Source: Linnemannia elongata
Lineage: Eukaryota > Mortierellomycota > Mortierellomycetes > Mortierellales > Mortierellaceae
DNA: 64,000 nt
Assembly (NCBI GenBank): GCA_036320915.1
Contig: JAXBDG010000001.1
Span: 3,990,001-4,054,000 of the forward strand
Reading direction: 5' to 3'
Shown: piece by piece, positions 1 through 11,411 of the stretch
Position numbering within the stretch: the stretch's first letter is position 1
Layout of the letters: each line of letters opens with the position of its first letter
Notes under the pieces: generated by a model
Databases searched by the model: none
Told to the model about the DNA's origin: nothing
What the model saw: the letters and a program-made list of their open reading frames with translations, nothing else
Position numbers and translations under genes: made by a program

Positions 1-50
1 GCGGGCATCCTATTTGAACGAGTAAAGACGCGATTGTGTGGAATACGTAC

Positions 51-130
51 GAGTCCAAGGGTGTATCGACAAGGATGGTGCTTCCTGAAAGACGGTCTAC
101 TTATAGGCCTTGGACCTCGTCTTGCGCCAC
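51..130 (-). pseudogene. dead first exon of a Sel1-family gene (window-edge copy)
   Basis: On the minus strand this matches exon 1 of the Sel1 gene at 611-2244 but is shortened from 122 to 80 nt. The codon matching the start ATG is GTG, and a TAA interrupts the frame about ten codons later (family VQDLHVDRL becomes VQGL-stop-VDRL). The GTACGT splice donor at its 3' end is kept. It duplicates the remnant at 4049-4128. The rest of the gene is outside the window. Confidence 0.6.
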
Positions 131-386
131 AATTGGTCGTTTTTGGTCGTTGTTATGGCTGGAGGCGGAGGGCAAGACGTGTAGTCGGTGGAGTGATGGA
201 GACGAAGGATGAACACAGAAGAAGGATGAACAAAGAAGAAGGATGAAGGAAAGTAAAGTTGAATGAGGGAAAAGGGATGGCAGAAAAAAGAAGAGGAGGG
301 ACGGAAAAGAAACGGAAGAGTGGCAAGTGTTGGCGGAAACGAGAGAAAGAAGGAGCTGCTGCGGTTATTCAATCCTCATTAATCAC

Positions 387-460
387 AGGGTTTCCAGGGC
401 CTGAGACTAAGAGACTCATCAGTGATCAAAAATTGTGCGGCCGACACGCGGCCCCTGAAA
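387..460 (-). promoter_or_regulatory. conserved Sel1-family upstream box (window-edge gene)
   Basis: Read on the minus strand this is TTTTCAGGGGC, a GTGTCGGCC-like stretch, CAATTTTTGATCA, TGATGAGT, TTAGTCTCAGGCCC and TGGAAACCC. The same ordered blocks lie upstream of the other Sel1 genes at about 2478, 4385, 53940, 58432 and 60422. No protein function is visible in it; constant position and orientation suggest a promoter module. The role is inferred. Confidence 0.55.
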
Positions 461-610
461 ATGACTGTAAAATAACCAGTTGCTTATGTTCGACTCTTGC
501 CCATTCAGATCATTATTTACAAGCCTGCTTTCCCTGCTCGACTATACAACAATATAAGTTACCCCTTTCATCACCAAAACTAGTTTATTCTCTTTGTATT
601 TATTAACACT

Positions 611-2244
611 TCAATAGAAGTAGTCTCCGTATCGGTTCAAATTGACGAACAGCCTCTTTGCCCCCACGTGTCCTTGTCCAGCCGCCTTCAAGTACCACTC
701 CCTCCCTACAACAATGTCTTGAGGTATCCCGTTTCCATACTCATACAGGCCACCAACGACATACTGGGCTTCGCTGTAGCCTTGCATGGCAGCCTTGAGG
801 AGCCATATCAAAGCCTGCGAGTAGTCCACAGGCACACCGTGGCCGTTCTGGTACATGCACCCAACGCTGTATTGTGCCATCATGTAATCTTGATCAGCAG
901 CTTTGCGGTGCCATGTCATTGCCTGAACATAATCCCGATCCACTCCTTCTCCGTGGTAGTACATATTACCAACGTTGTGTTGGCCTTCTCGGTCTCCTTG
1001 GTTAGCGGCCTTCAAATACCACTCCATTGCCTTGGAATAGTCCCGGGGTACTCCATTGCCGTCGTAATACAGACAACCGATAGAGAATTGAGCATCTAGG
1101 TATTCTTGGGCGGCTGCTTTGCGAAACCACTCCATAGCCCGGGAGAAGTCCTGCGTCACACCCTTGCCATCGCGGTAACTGTTGCCGATGTTGGTTTGGG
1201 CACATATATCGTCCTGTTCGGCAGCCTTGTGGTACCATTCCAATGCTTGGGAGAAATCCTGGGGTACACCAAGGCCGTCGGTATACATATTGCCGATGTG
1301 ATTGTATGCATCTGCGTTTCCTTGTTCGGCACCCATAAGGAACCACTCCATCGCTTTCGTATAATCCTGAGGGACTCCTTGGCCGTAACAGTACAAGAAA
1401 CCGATGTTGGTCTGGGCTTGGGCGTTTCCTTGGTCTGAAGATTTGAGATACCAGGCCAGGGCTGTCGAGTAATCCTGTGCCACTCCGTATCCATAACTGT
1501 GGAGAACTCCCACTTTGCGCTGACCAACGGCATCCCCTTGTTCGGCGGCTCGAAGGTACCATTCCATAGCGGCTTTGTAATCCTGCTGGACTCCCAGACC
1601 GTCCTTGTACATGTCTCCAAGAGCCACCTGAGCGTCCTTGTCACCGAGACTGGCCCTAGTGGTCGTTTGAGCAAAGTCATTGGAGGCGCTAGCCGCGGAT
1701 TCCTGCGGTACTTGCACCTGTAGTTTGTTGTCATCTTCGGAAGATGTTGGTGTTTCGACTCCAACAGTTGACACGTCGTCGTGCAGCAATGCCTTGGTTT
1801 GTTGTGCAGATTGACTGGAAGCGGAGTTGCCGATATCTAACCCATTGTCCGCTGAAGCATAATTTAGACCAGAGGCCTGGTCCTGTTGGGTAGTAGAGGT
1901 AACGTCGGTGATGTTGTTGACTGTGTTGCTCTTTTGTTCCTTTGACGACTCTGGCATTGTCTCCATGACATTTTCCTGTAATGTGGTAGGCTCGGTGTCG
2001 ATAGCGACATCTGACGCAACATCTTGATGGGGCAACAACCTAAATAGCGAGTAATGAAACAACAGGCTCAGCGTAGGAACAATAATCGAGTGGTCAAGAG
2101 CACAGTTGTGTAATGTACGTACGGGTCCAAGTAGGCGTCGTTGACATGGACCGTGGGTCTCGGACCTGACGCGTCGGAGTAATCAAGTCTGTTCCTGATG
2201 ATAAGGCGATCTACATGGAGGTCTTGGACGTCGTCATGCTCCAT
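611..2244 (-). CDS. Sel1-repeat protein, nine repeats
   Basis: Spliced as complement(611..2039, 2123..2244), 516 aa. Exon 1 is 122 nt, starts MEHDDVQDLHVDRL, and ends LDP at a GTACGT donor; the acceptor TATTTAG keeps phase 2. After a Ser/Thr/Gln-rich, low-complexity N-terminal region, nine Sel1 repeats of 36 aa (pattern YxxGxGVxxDYxxAxxWYxKAAxQG) run from about residue 177 to 505. The C-terminus RYGDYFY is shared across the family. There is no signal peptide or membrane segment, so it is probably intracellular. Sel1 arrays are alpha-helical solenoids that usually act as protein scaffolds; the partner here is unknown. Exon 1 is closest to that of the pseudogene at 58767 in the other cluster. 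Upstream box at 2478-2551. Confidence 0.88.
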
Positions 2245-2477
2245 TATTGGTCGTTTTGGGTTGTTGTCACGTGTAGAAAGGCTGGCTTGGAGACGGAGAG
2301 GAAGACGTGTAGTCGGTGGAGTGATGGAGAAGGATGAGCAAAGAAGAAGGATGAACAAAGAAAACCGATGAAGGAAAGTGAAAGTTGAATGAGAGAAAAG
2401 GGATGCTAGAAAAAAGAACAGGAGGGGCGGAAAAGAGAAAAAGAAGGAGCAGCTGCTATCCACTCCCCATTGATCAA

Positions 2478-2551
2478 AGGGTTTCCAGGGCCTGAGACTA
2501 AGAGACTCATCAATGATCAAAAATTGTTCAGCCGACACGCAGCCCCTGAAA
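2478..2551 (-). promoter_or_regulatory. conserved Sel1-family upstream box
   Basis: This copy of the shared upstream module lies 234-307 bp before the ATG of the 611-2244 gene. Blocks include TTTTTGATCATTGATGAGTC and TTAGTCTCAGGCCC on the minus strand. Its function is inferred from conservation and constant placement. Confidence 0.6.
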
Positions 2552-2700
2552 ATGACTGTAAAATAACTAGTTGCTTATGTTCGACCCTTGCCCATTCGAA
2601 CCATTATTACATGCTTGCTTTCCCTGCGCGACTATACAACGATATAAGTTGCCCCATTCACTACCAAAACTAGATTATTCTCTTTGTATTTATTAACACT

Positions 2701-3890
2701 TCAATAGAAGTAGTCTCCGTATCGGTTCAAATTGACGAACAGCCTCTTTGCCCCCGCGTGTCCTTGTCCAGCCGCCTTCAAGTACCACTCCCTCGCTATA
2801 ATGGTATCTTGAGGTACTCCATCTCCATACTCATACAGGCTACCGATGGTATACTGAGCTCCGTTGTGTCCTTGCTTAGCGGCCTTGAGGAGCCACCTTG
2901 ATGCCTGCGAGTGGTCCACATCCACACCTTGACCGCTCAGGTAAAAGCCTCCGATTTTGTATTGCCCGCCTGAGTTCCCGTTCTCGGCTGCCTTGCGATA
3001 CCAATATATCGCCTGAGAAACGTCCCGATCCACGCCATCACCGCCCATGTATATACAGCCAACGTTATATTGGGCGATTGCGTTTATTTGATTGACCGCC
3101 TCAAGTTCCCACGTCTTTGCCTTGGAATAGTCCCGGGTCACTCCCTTGCTGTCGTGGTACAGAGAACTGACGGAGGCACGGGCGGCTGCATGGTCTTGGT
3201 CGGCTGCCTTGAGATACCACTCCAATGCTTGCGAGTGATTCCGAGACACACCTTGGCCGTAGTAATGAAGGTTTCCAATGCTGCACTGAGCATGTTGGTT
3301 ACCAAGGTCGGCAGCCATGATATACCATTCCATTGCTTTGGAATAGTCTATAGAAACTCCTCGGCCGAAACGGTACAAATTGCCGATGTTGGATTTGGCC
3401 TGGGTGTTTCCTTGGTCTGCAGATTTGAGATACCAGTTGAGCGCTGTCAGGTAGTCCCGTGCGACACCATGACCAAGTTCGTAGAGGACGCCCACCTTGC
3501 GCTGACCGACGGGGTCACCTTGTTCGGCGGCTCGAAGATACCACTCCATAGCGGCTTTGTAGTCTTGTTGCACACCCTTGCCGTCCTTGTACATTTCTCC
3601 AAGAGCGACTTGGGCCTCCTTGTCCCCGAGACTAGCGCTGGCGCTCGTTCGAGCAAAATCACTGGAGATAGCGGCAGTGGAAGATGTTAGCGATTCAACC
3701 TCAGAGACAAGGCGCCCATCGTTGTTAAGTAATGCCTGTGTGAGAATGTCGAAATGGCTGAAGAAAGGCTATCCATAATGGAGTTGGCACGTATAGCAGT
3801 GACTTACACATCCGAGACTATATAATGTTGGGCGGTGAGGTTGATGGCAATGAGCCTATGTTCACGTAGTGCCCTTAGCGACGCCTCCAT
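2701..3890 (-). CDS. Sel1-repeat protein, eight repeats, N-terminus uncertain
   Basis: Exons complement(2701..3757, 3808..3890) from an internal ATG (MEASLRALREHRL) give 379 aa. The coding exon extends upstream to an acceptor (TTTTCTTAG) at 3945, in phase with an ancestral first exon at 4049-4128 that has lost its ATG and contains a stop. So this is either a shortened protein starting in exon 2 or a decaying gene. Eight Sel1 repeats follow, starting at MYKDGKGVQQD, and the protein ends RYGDYFY. The 3' part is essentially the same as that of the next gene (4608-6146), which suggests recent gene conversion or duplication. No stop interrupts the repeat array. Function is probably an intracellular scaffold; the partner is unknown. 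Confidence 0.65.
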
Positions 3891-4048
3891 GACCTTTTCC
3901 TTTGATGATGTGTCCTTGACGTCGATGATAGTATCTTGCACCAATCTAAGAAAAAAAAAAGAACAGGAAATATCGAAGAAATGGTTAGAAAGGCTAGCGC
4001 GGGCATCCTATTTGAACGAGTAAAGACGCGATTGTGTGGAATACGTAC

Positions 4049-4128
4049 GAGTCCAAGGGTGTATCGACAAGGATGGTGCTTCCTGAAAGACGGTCTACTT
4101 ATAGGCCTTGGACCTCGTCTTGCGCCAC
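4049..4128 (-). pseudogene. dead first exon upstream of the 2701-3890 Sel1 gene
   Basis: On the minus strand the remnant reads, in frame with exon 2, VDRL...STILVDTPLDS, matching family exon 1 (VDRLIIRN...TVHVNDAYLDP) with an internal deletion. ATG has become GTG and the His codon after VQDL has become TAA. The donor GTACGT is intact, so the exon could still be transcribed and spliced as 5' UTR. Confidence 0.6.
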
Positions 4129-4384
4129 AATTGGTCGTTTTTGGTCGTTGTTATGGCTGGAGGCGGAGGGCAAGACGTGTAGTCGGTGGAGTGATGGAGA
4201 CGAAGGATGAACACAGAAGAAGGATGAACAAAGAAGAAGGATGAAGGAAAGTAAAGTTGAATGAGGGAAAAGGGATGGCAGAAAAAAGAAGAGGAGGGAC
4301 GGAAAAGAAACGGAAGAGTGGCAAGTGTTGGCGGAAACGAGAGAAAGAAGGAGCTGCTGCGGTTATTCAATCCTCATTAATCAC

Positions 4385-4458
4385 AGGGTTTCCAGGGCCT
4401 GAGACTAAGAGACTCATCAGTGATCAAAAATTGTGCGGCCGACACGCGGCCCCTGAAA
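4385..4458 (-). promoter_or_regulatory. conserved Sel1-family upstream box
   Basis: Third left-cluster copy of the shared module, identical to 387-460 where I compared them, and upstream of the dead exon at 4049-4128. The surrounding 4129-4607 stretch holds purine-rich sequence and the 3' flank of the next gene, and nothing else I can support. Confidence 0.55.
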
Positions 4459-4607
4459 ATGACTGTAAAATAACCAGTTGCTTATGTTCGACCCTTGCCC
4501 ATTCGAACCATTATTACATGCTTGCTTTCCCTGCGCGACTATACAACGATATAAGTTGCCCCATTCACTACCAAAACTAGATTATTCTCTTTGTATTTAT
4601 TAACACT

Positions 4608-6146
4608 TCAATAGAAGTAGTCTCCGTATCGGTTCAAATTGACGAACAGCCTCTTTGCCCCCGCGTGTCCTTGTCCAGCCGCCTTCAAGTACCACTCCCT
4701 CGCTATAATGGTATCTTGAGGTACTCCATCTCCATACTCATACAGGCTACCGATGGTATACTGAGCTCCGTTGTGTCCTTGCTTAGCGGCCTTGAGGAGC
4801 CACCTTGATGCCTGCGAGTGGTCCACATCCACACCGTGACCGCTCAGGTAAAAGCCTCCGACTTTGTATTGCCCGTCTGCGTTCCCGTTCTCGGCTGCCT
4901 TGCGATACCAATATATCGCCTGAGAAAAGTCCCTATTCACGCTTGGACCACCCACGTATATACAGCCAATGTTGTATTGGGCGATTGCGTTTCCTTGATT
5001 GGCCGCCTTAAGATACCACGCCTTTGCCTTGGAATAGTCCCGGGTCACTCCCTTACCGTGGTAGTACAGACAACCGATGGAGACATGAGCAGCTGCGTGG
5101 TTTTGGTCAGCTGCCTTGCGGTACCAATGCAATGCTTGCGAATAATTCCGAGGCACACCTTGACCGTTGTAATGAAGGTTTCCGATGCCGCTTTGAGCAT
5201 ATTGGTTACCAAGGTCGGCAGCCAGGCGAAACCATTCCATTGCTTTGATATAGTCTCGAGGAACGCTTAAACCGTTTTGGTAATGATAGGCGATGTTCCA
5301 TTTGGCCTGGGCGTTCCCTTGGCCTGCAGATTTGAGATACCAGGTGAGCGCGGTCGATCGGTCCCGTGTGACACCGTGACCATGGTCGTAGAGAACACCA
5401 ACTTTGCGCTGACCGACGGGATCTCCTTGTTCGGCGGCTCGGAGGTACCATTTCATGGCGGCTTTGTAGTCTTGTTGCACACCCTTGCCATCCTTGTACA
5501 TGTCTCCAAGAGCCACCTGAGCGTCCTTGTCGCCGAGATTGGCGTGGATCGTCGCTTGATCAAAATCGCTGTAAGCGGCAGCAGTGGTGATGTTGTTGAA
5601 AACAAGGACCATAGTCGACTTTTTATTGTGTTGAGAAATAGTTGGCAACGCTTCCTTAGGAGACTCCAGTGACAATCCCTCTGACGACATCCTGCTCGAC
5701 ATTTCCGGCTGGGCCAAGGCGTCTCTAACGTTGTCCAGTCTAGCTCTGACAACAACATTCAGCGTAGCTCCAGGGACAGCAGCAATGCAAAGTGGGTCCA
5801 GGCTATTTATACAAATGTTCAGAACACAGCGTCAGAGGAATGCCAGAACCAGAGACTAATCAAAAATAATGTTTCTGATAAATAAATGTAGACGACAAAC
5901 TTACTTTTGGAGTTCCGGTCCTTTGAGGAAAGGTACTATCGTGGCTCCATGGCAAACATGAACAACGTCCTTGAAGGCAGCGAGGATGTCTCTCCACAAG
6001 ATAATGTCGTTGCCTGAGGAGACGTCCGGGTGGCAGGCGATGTGAATGATATCAGACGTTGCTCGTGATCGTCTATTGGCTGGACCCTCGATTTCGTCGA
6101 CACTGCGGACTTGCTGGGTGCGAGAGTGTGTCTCTTGGATGGTCAT
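4608..6146 (-). CDS. Sel1-repeat protein with a different N-terminal module, eight repeats
   Basis: Spliced as complement(4608..5802, 5905..6146), 478 aa. Donor GTAAGT at 5904, acceptor AAATAG at 5803, phase 2 kept. Residues 1-110 hold a module unlike the LDP-type first exons: IILWRDILAAFKD, HGATIVPFLK, then after the intron LDPLCIAAVPGATLNVVV. The same HGxTIxPFxK / L-E/D-P / VPxAxLxVV pattern begins the Sel1 gene at 28984-31180, so this is a real shared domain, which I cannot name. Eight Sel1 repeats follow from about residue 143. The last repeats and the C-terminus RYGDYFY match the neighbour at 2701-3890, making this a chimera of one N-module and a locally homogenised Sel1 array. No upstream box of the LDP type is seen before it. 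Confidence 0.85.
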
Positions 6147-8694
6147 GAGTGTTGGTTAAGCAGGCAATGTTTGTCGAAAAAGAAATTGGAGTTAATGTAT
6201 TCGATTAATGACACAGGAGATCAGGGAGGTAAGTTAAATGAGAAATGGAAGAGGGATGAAAGGCGAAAGGATTGACTTTGTGCATGGAGAAAAGGCAGCA
6301 CTTGAAAAATGACACCAACCGCGGTGTGGTAAGGAGGGACTTGTGACAGTTGTTTTGATTGATCAATTGCCCCATTCCATGTCGCGTTAGTTTGTTCAGT
6401 TACCTCGCGTTGAGGAGATAAATAGGCCAGAGAACTCGGTTAGAAAGGGGAAAGAAACACTGGTACTCATGATATCTCGGACCTGTATCTACATTCGGTC
6501 GTCTCTTAAGGTATCCATTTACTTACACTTGTTGACCTCCCATGCTTTTCTTGTTTTGTTTCTACTCTCTGCAACACTCGTGGTCAGCCCCTCCTCTACT
6601 TGATACACTCTTTCCCTCTGCGCCTTGCTTTATTAGTTGTTATCCCGCAATACGCTACCAAACTATTAACATACAGGATTCCTTTTCTCTCAATACATGC
6701 ACCAAAATTTGGAAGATACCATAGGAGCCTCATCCTTCCAAGAAGCAAGCTCAAACCAATGTGCTCAAAGAACTGTTTCCCTCTGGTAGCTGCCATGAGG
6801 ATCGCCAATTTGCCCATCTGTCCCATCTAGATTTCTTTTTTTTTTTATTTGCTCAGCGCTGCCACCTTAGATATCCTATGCAGATAAACCACGGATGATA
6901 GATTTCTCTATTTCTCCGGGTCGACCGAGGTTGATGCTATTGCAGCTGCGTATGTTCCAGCAAACCCCTTACTAAATTACGAAGACTTGCATCCTATCTC
7001 CTCCCGCCAGCCAGGGCGTAGCTCACAATTCCCTTCCTCATCCATTGCATTATCATAATCTAACCAATTGGTGTTACATGCTAATCTCAAACAGCCAACC
7101 CATGCATATTCTATGTTCTCTCCAAGAAGCGATGGACTGCTTTTGACGCGAACTAGCGGGAGATATTTCATCCCTCTGCCACCCACAGCCATACATTTAC
7201 CCAGTCGCCGAAAAATATGTGGGTAAGAATGCGTGTCAGGAAGGCAAGGGCGTAGGGCCTACATTTTGCGGATCACCTTATTTAAGCTTGTCTCTTATTA
7301 TCTCAGCTCCTTCCCCCTCTCTCATTTCGCTGAAAAATAACACTTCCTATGGTGAACAGTGGAACGAAGAGGCTGGTTCTGTTGTACTGCGAGACGCGAC
7401 TTGACTGGTTGCCTATTCCTGTCAGTGTCGAAGAAAAGGTGCGTGGTGTCTCAGGCTTACCGGAGCTTGGCACTGTAAGGAAGAGAGGAGCGAGTGAATT
7501 GTCCTTATTTTTTCCCTCTGGAGTAAAAAAAGATCCCCCTTCATCTTCTAACGTCTCCTCACTGCCACCCTTCTGAAAATCGACCTCAAGGTCTCCTTTA
7601 CTCGATTACGCAGTTCAATCAAGCCTGTGTAAAGGACATAAGATGTTCGTATGGCACTGAAGTGAACTTGCAGAGTGGATTCAAGAATGAATGCCTTTCG
7701 ACAAGAATATTCTTCGTATCATATTATCGCCCACCCTTGACCAAAATAGCAGCTGTGAAGTAACACGCAGAAGGTCAAGAAAAATAAGAAAAGTGATAAG
7801 AGAACAGCTCTAAAATAAACCTTTGTGCAGCTAAGCAATGACGGATGGAATCATGGATGGGTGGGGAATAGGGTATTAAAGCACCCGAGCTCAGGAGCTC
7901 CGGCCCGCCTTGATAATGACGCCCATGGTTCCTTCTCCCTCTCCTTTCGTTTTACTTTCGCTTCGCATCGAACACATATGGTAGAGTGCGTGAGAAATCC
8001 CAAGGAAGTTTTCTTGCTACTGTTGACCTTATTTACATGCGCTCATTTTTTTCTTCATGCAAGTAACGCAATGCATGACTGTGTTTGATTTCTTTTCCTG
8101 CGTTCTTCCCCCATTCCAAGTCAATCAACTCATCTCTCAAATGCACAGAAAGGGGAGATAGTAGGCACCAAAGCCAAACAAAAAAAAAGTAATATCGGGG
8201 TACAGACCACAAAATCCATCCGGATATTGGTAACGCCGAAAGACAGAGGAAGGACCACAGAACCCTGTCGAGCTTGATTGCGTACTTAGTCTCGTTTTCG
8301 TCATCCATGCGTGATGGAGAAATAGGATGGCAGGTGTGGGAGTGGGAGGAGTGGAGATGGACATGGATAGTATGGAGTGGAGAGCTTTGCAACTTTTTCC
8401 TACTTTGTATTTAGTATACCTTGTCGTTGAATGTAGCATGGAACGGGCGAGAGAGCCAAACAAAGCATTTCCTTGCCCTTACCGCTTGTCTTTTTTTTTT
8501 CTTTGGTCAACCTCGCATCCCTCTCCTTTTTGTATAAAAGTGACTTTGTCGCCTCCCTTTTTTTTCTTTCTTTCTTTTGTTCTTTACTACTCTTTCACAG
8601 ACTCACTCTTTCTTCACACGAATATTGTCTTTCTCAGATAGTCTCAAGAACAACCCACCACCAACCACTATCCTCACACCACTTTGTTAAAACC
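6147..8694. other. 2.5-kb intergenic region, P450 upstream DNA
   Basis: I see no supportable gene. About 6147-6540 should hold the promoter of the minus-strand Sel1 gene. From about 7130 blocks reappear before the second P450: TTTACCC-AGTCGCCGA (7197-7211; 12173-12188) and the TAAGCAATG-GGATGG/GGTGGG stretch (7834-7866; 12985-12999). The region is therefore part of the duplicated P450 unit. A pyrimidine-rich leader (8500-8640) precedes the ATG. Confidence 0.6.
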
Positions 8695-10985
8695 ATGTCG
8701 ACACCTTCCACTTCCACCGCAACCGTGGGCCTCACCGCCACCCTCCTTCCAAAACTCTTAACCCTCGTCACCCAGAACTCCAACCATAAAAAACTACTCC
8801 TCGCCCTCATCCTTTACACTGTCTACAAATACCGCCGCTCCGTCCTCTTTGTCCGTCCCCGTCCCGACCTCCCTGGTCCCCCTGGTCTCCCATTGATCGG
8901 CAACTTTTGGGAGATGGCGACGACCCCCACAACAGATTTCCATCAATCACAGGAGCGCAACTTTGCAAAGTACGGAAGGGTTTACACGATGGCGATCCCG
9001 GGAGTGGGAAGGACGATTACGGTCAAGGACCCGGAGATTATGGATCATGTGCTGAGGACTCACTTCTGGATCTATGAGAAGGGTACGAGGTCGAAGCAAG
9101 TCATTGGTCCTCTTGCCGGCGATGGTATGTCTCTCTTTGTGAACGCTTAACGAATTCAATGCAAACAGCAGAATATCAATCGTCAGGAACGAAAAGAAAC
9201 GCTAACTTTGTTTTGTTGTCCCTTGTCGCTTCTTGACTGGATTAGGCATTTTCACGGCAGATGGAGAAGTAAGTTTTGTTTGTGCTCACATTTCTTTAGT
9301 TTTTCCGTCTCTTTTTATCTCAGTGTGAGTCCTGGTCTTGTCATCCACAGACATTCTTCTTACTTACCCATTCCCCACCTCTCTCTTTCCGCTTGGTCAA
9401 ACAATCCACACGTTATTACCCAACAGCATTGGAAGTGGCAGAGACAACATGCGAGCAAGATCTTCACCGTCAAGGCCTTCCGCCAATACACTAACGACGT
9501 CTTTGTTCAGGAAGCCCAACGCGCCGTCAACTACCTTGACACGTTTGCCGACACCGGAAAGGTCGTCGATCTTCAGCGGCTCTTCTATTGCTTCACTCTT
9601 GGTACGATTTTCTTTTTTCTTTTCAACTTGTTCAACATTCTTCCACCTCCTTGATCCTTCGATCGTGTGCATAACTGTTCTCTCCGACAATAGTGTCAGT
9701 CCGGTGTTAAAGTTCAAATTTGCGTGCTAGTGAAGAAATTGGTACCACGATTCGCTTTTTTCCCCCTCCGAGCCCCCATTTTTTCTCACCAAAACATTAC
9801 CCCCCACCCCTTTTAACTCATCCAAGTAGATTCGTTTGGAGAAATTGCATTCGGAGAAGTATTCAACTGCCTCGATGACCCGTCAAAGGATGTAGAGTTC
9901 GCAGCTGCATTCGACAGACTCACTCATGACCTCTCTGGACGCTTCTTCTCCCCCATCTATAAACTGACCGACTGGTGGACAGGGACCGACAAGCGGATTG
10001 CTGCAGACCGCGCCATCGTCCGTGACTTTGCGCAAAAGATTATTGACCGTCGTCGTCGGGAGCGCCTGGAGAAGGCTAAGGTGGATGAGGGCAAGGATGT
10101 AGGGCTGGGTAAGAAGGATTTGTTGCAGCTGTTTATGGATATTGGATCCGAGGAAGGTGGTACTCCTCTGTCGGATGATATGCTGGTGGATAGTGTGTTG
10201 AACTTTATCATCGCAGGACGAGACACGACTGCTCAGGCATTGGCATGGACATTCTACCTCATGCACCGTCGAGGAGCTGACCCTGCCATCGTCCAACGGA
10301 TGCAAGAAGAAACCGACTCCGTCCTCAAGGGAGGTCAGCCCACCTACGAATCGACCAAGCAGCAACGATTCGCCGAGGCCTGCTTCAATGAATCCAACCG
10401 TCTGTTCCCCGCTGTCCCCAGGAGCTCCAGGATCTGTACCCAGGATGATGAGCTTCCTGGAGGAATCAAGGTGTACAAGGGTGAGCGTTTGAACTGGAAC
10501 ACCTATGCTATGGGGAGGGATGAGAAGATTTGGGGTCCTGATGCAAAAGTGTACAATCCCTTCCGATGGATGGAGATGAAGGAGAGGCCACATTCTTCAA
10601 AGTTCCTTTCCTTCCACCACGGACCACGTACCTGGTAAGTTATATCTCATTTGTACTGTTTTTTCTTGCATTTCATCCCTCAGCCTCCTTCATTCATGCA
10701 ACATCTTTTTCTTGTTTTGTCAATCAAAATACAAATTCTTTTGCATGTCATTAACAAGTGAGAGGCACTTTTCTTCTCTTTTCTTTTCTTTTCTTTTTTT
10801 TTTTGTTCTCATGTAGCCTGGGCCAGGGATTCGCGGTGACAGAGGCGGTGACATTGATGTCAATGTTCTTCCAAAAGTTCACCTTCGAACTCGAGAACCC
10901 AGACCAGAAGGCAGATTACCTGGCCTCCCTCACCCTCCCCTTGGCCGGCGGTCTTCGTGTCCGCGTCAACCGTCGCACCGATTAA
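8695..10985 (+). CDS. cytochrome P450 monooxygenase (tandem copy 1)
   Basis: Five exons join(8695..9124, 9246..9268, 9427..9601, 9830..10634, 10817..10985), 533 aa, all phases consistent. Exon 2 is a 23-nt microexon. An N-terminal hydrophobic anchor (about 33-45) and proline hinge PGPPGLPLIGN indicate an ER-membrane class II P450. Landmarks: HWKWQRQ (C-helix), I-helix AGRDTTA (338-344), ExxR (E397-R400), and heme loop FHHGPRTCLGQGF with Cys478. The Cys codon is split by the last intron (TG|C). The AGRDTTAQALAW form resembles the CYP52/86/704 type of fatty-acid omega-hydroxylase, but I cannot assign a family or substrate. An electron-donating reductase would be encoded elsewhere. Its partner at 14028 is a tandem duplicate with identical exon architecture. 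Confidence 0.93.
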
Positions 10986-11158
10986 AATCCTTTCACCTTT
11001 TTTGTTTTAGTGCCTATTCAGTAAATAATATAACGTATCGAACATCGCAGAAAGTGATATGGACTTTGTATTATTATTACTCTGCTCTAGGCTGTGCATT
11101 TAAAATTAGAGGTGTCTCAGCAGATAGGCAATCCACTCGCTCCACTTCGTATGCCCTT

Positions 11159-11345
11159 ACTGCACAGCCTTCATATACGACTCCATGGCCTTGATCACGC
11201 CCCGTCGAGCTCTTCGCCCATGCTCATACAGTTCACCGGCCTTATACTCAGCAGCATTGTCGAGGCCCAGATCAGCCGCCTGAGGCACTAGTTCATCGCC
11301 TAGCCCATACTCCTGACGTACACCTTTGCCAAAATATTTAGCTGT
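11159..11345 (-). pseudogene. Sel1-repeat fragment
   Basis: On the minus strand an open stretch reads YFGKGVRQEYGLGDELVPQAADLG, then AGELYEHGRRARRGVIKAMESYMKAVQ-stop, which is about one and a half degenerate Sel1 repeats (YxxGxGVxxD...AADLG...AxELYExG). There is no start, no N-module and no second repeat upstream, only low complexity and a G24 run. It looks like a dead relic of a Sel1 gene stranded between the two P450s. Confidence 0.6.
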
Positions 11346-11387
11346 CGACAAGGTGTGTGAAGAAATCAGGCACTTCGCCTGCGCAGA

Positions 11388-11411
11388 GGGGGGGGGGGGG
11401 GGGGGGGGGGG
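11388..11411 (+). repeat. G24 homopolymer
   Basis: An uninterrupted run of 24 G lies just upstream (in minus-strand sense) of the Sel1 remnant. Long G runs are rare and quadruplex-prone, and its true length is uncertain in any assembly. Confidence 0.9.

Larger units (their letters stand above)
1..490. repeat. direct repeat, copy 1 (other copy about 3999-4488)
   Basis: The first ~490 bases recur with an offset of 3998 at about 3999-4488 with no difference that I noticed. The repeat contains the upstream region and dead first exon of a minus-strand Sel1-type gene; the body of the gene belonging to this copy lies beyond the left edge. After about base 490 this copy diverges from the second copy, which then follows the 2575-2700 sequence instead. 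Confidence 0.85.
3999..4600. repeat. direct repeat, copy 2, mosaic end
   Basis: Bases 3999-4488 copy bases 1-490. From about 4489 the sequence switches to matching 2575-2700 and on into the gene body (for example TTCGACCCTTGCCCATTCGA rather than the copy-1 form TTCGACTCTTGCCCATTCAG). The junction marks an unequal crossover or gene-conversion endpoint. Confidence 0.8.
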
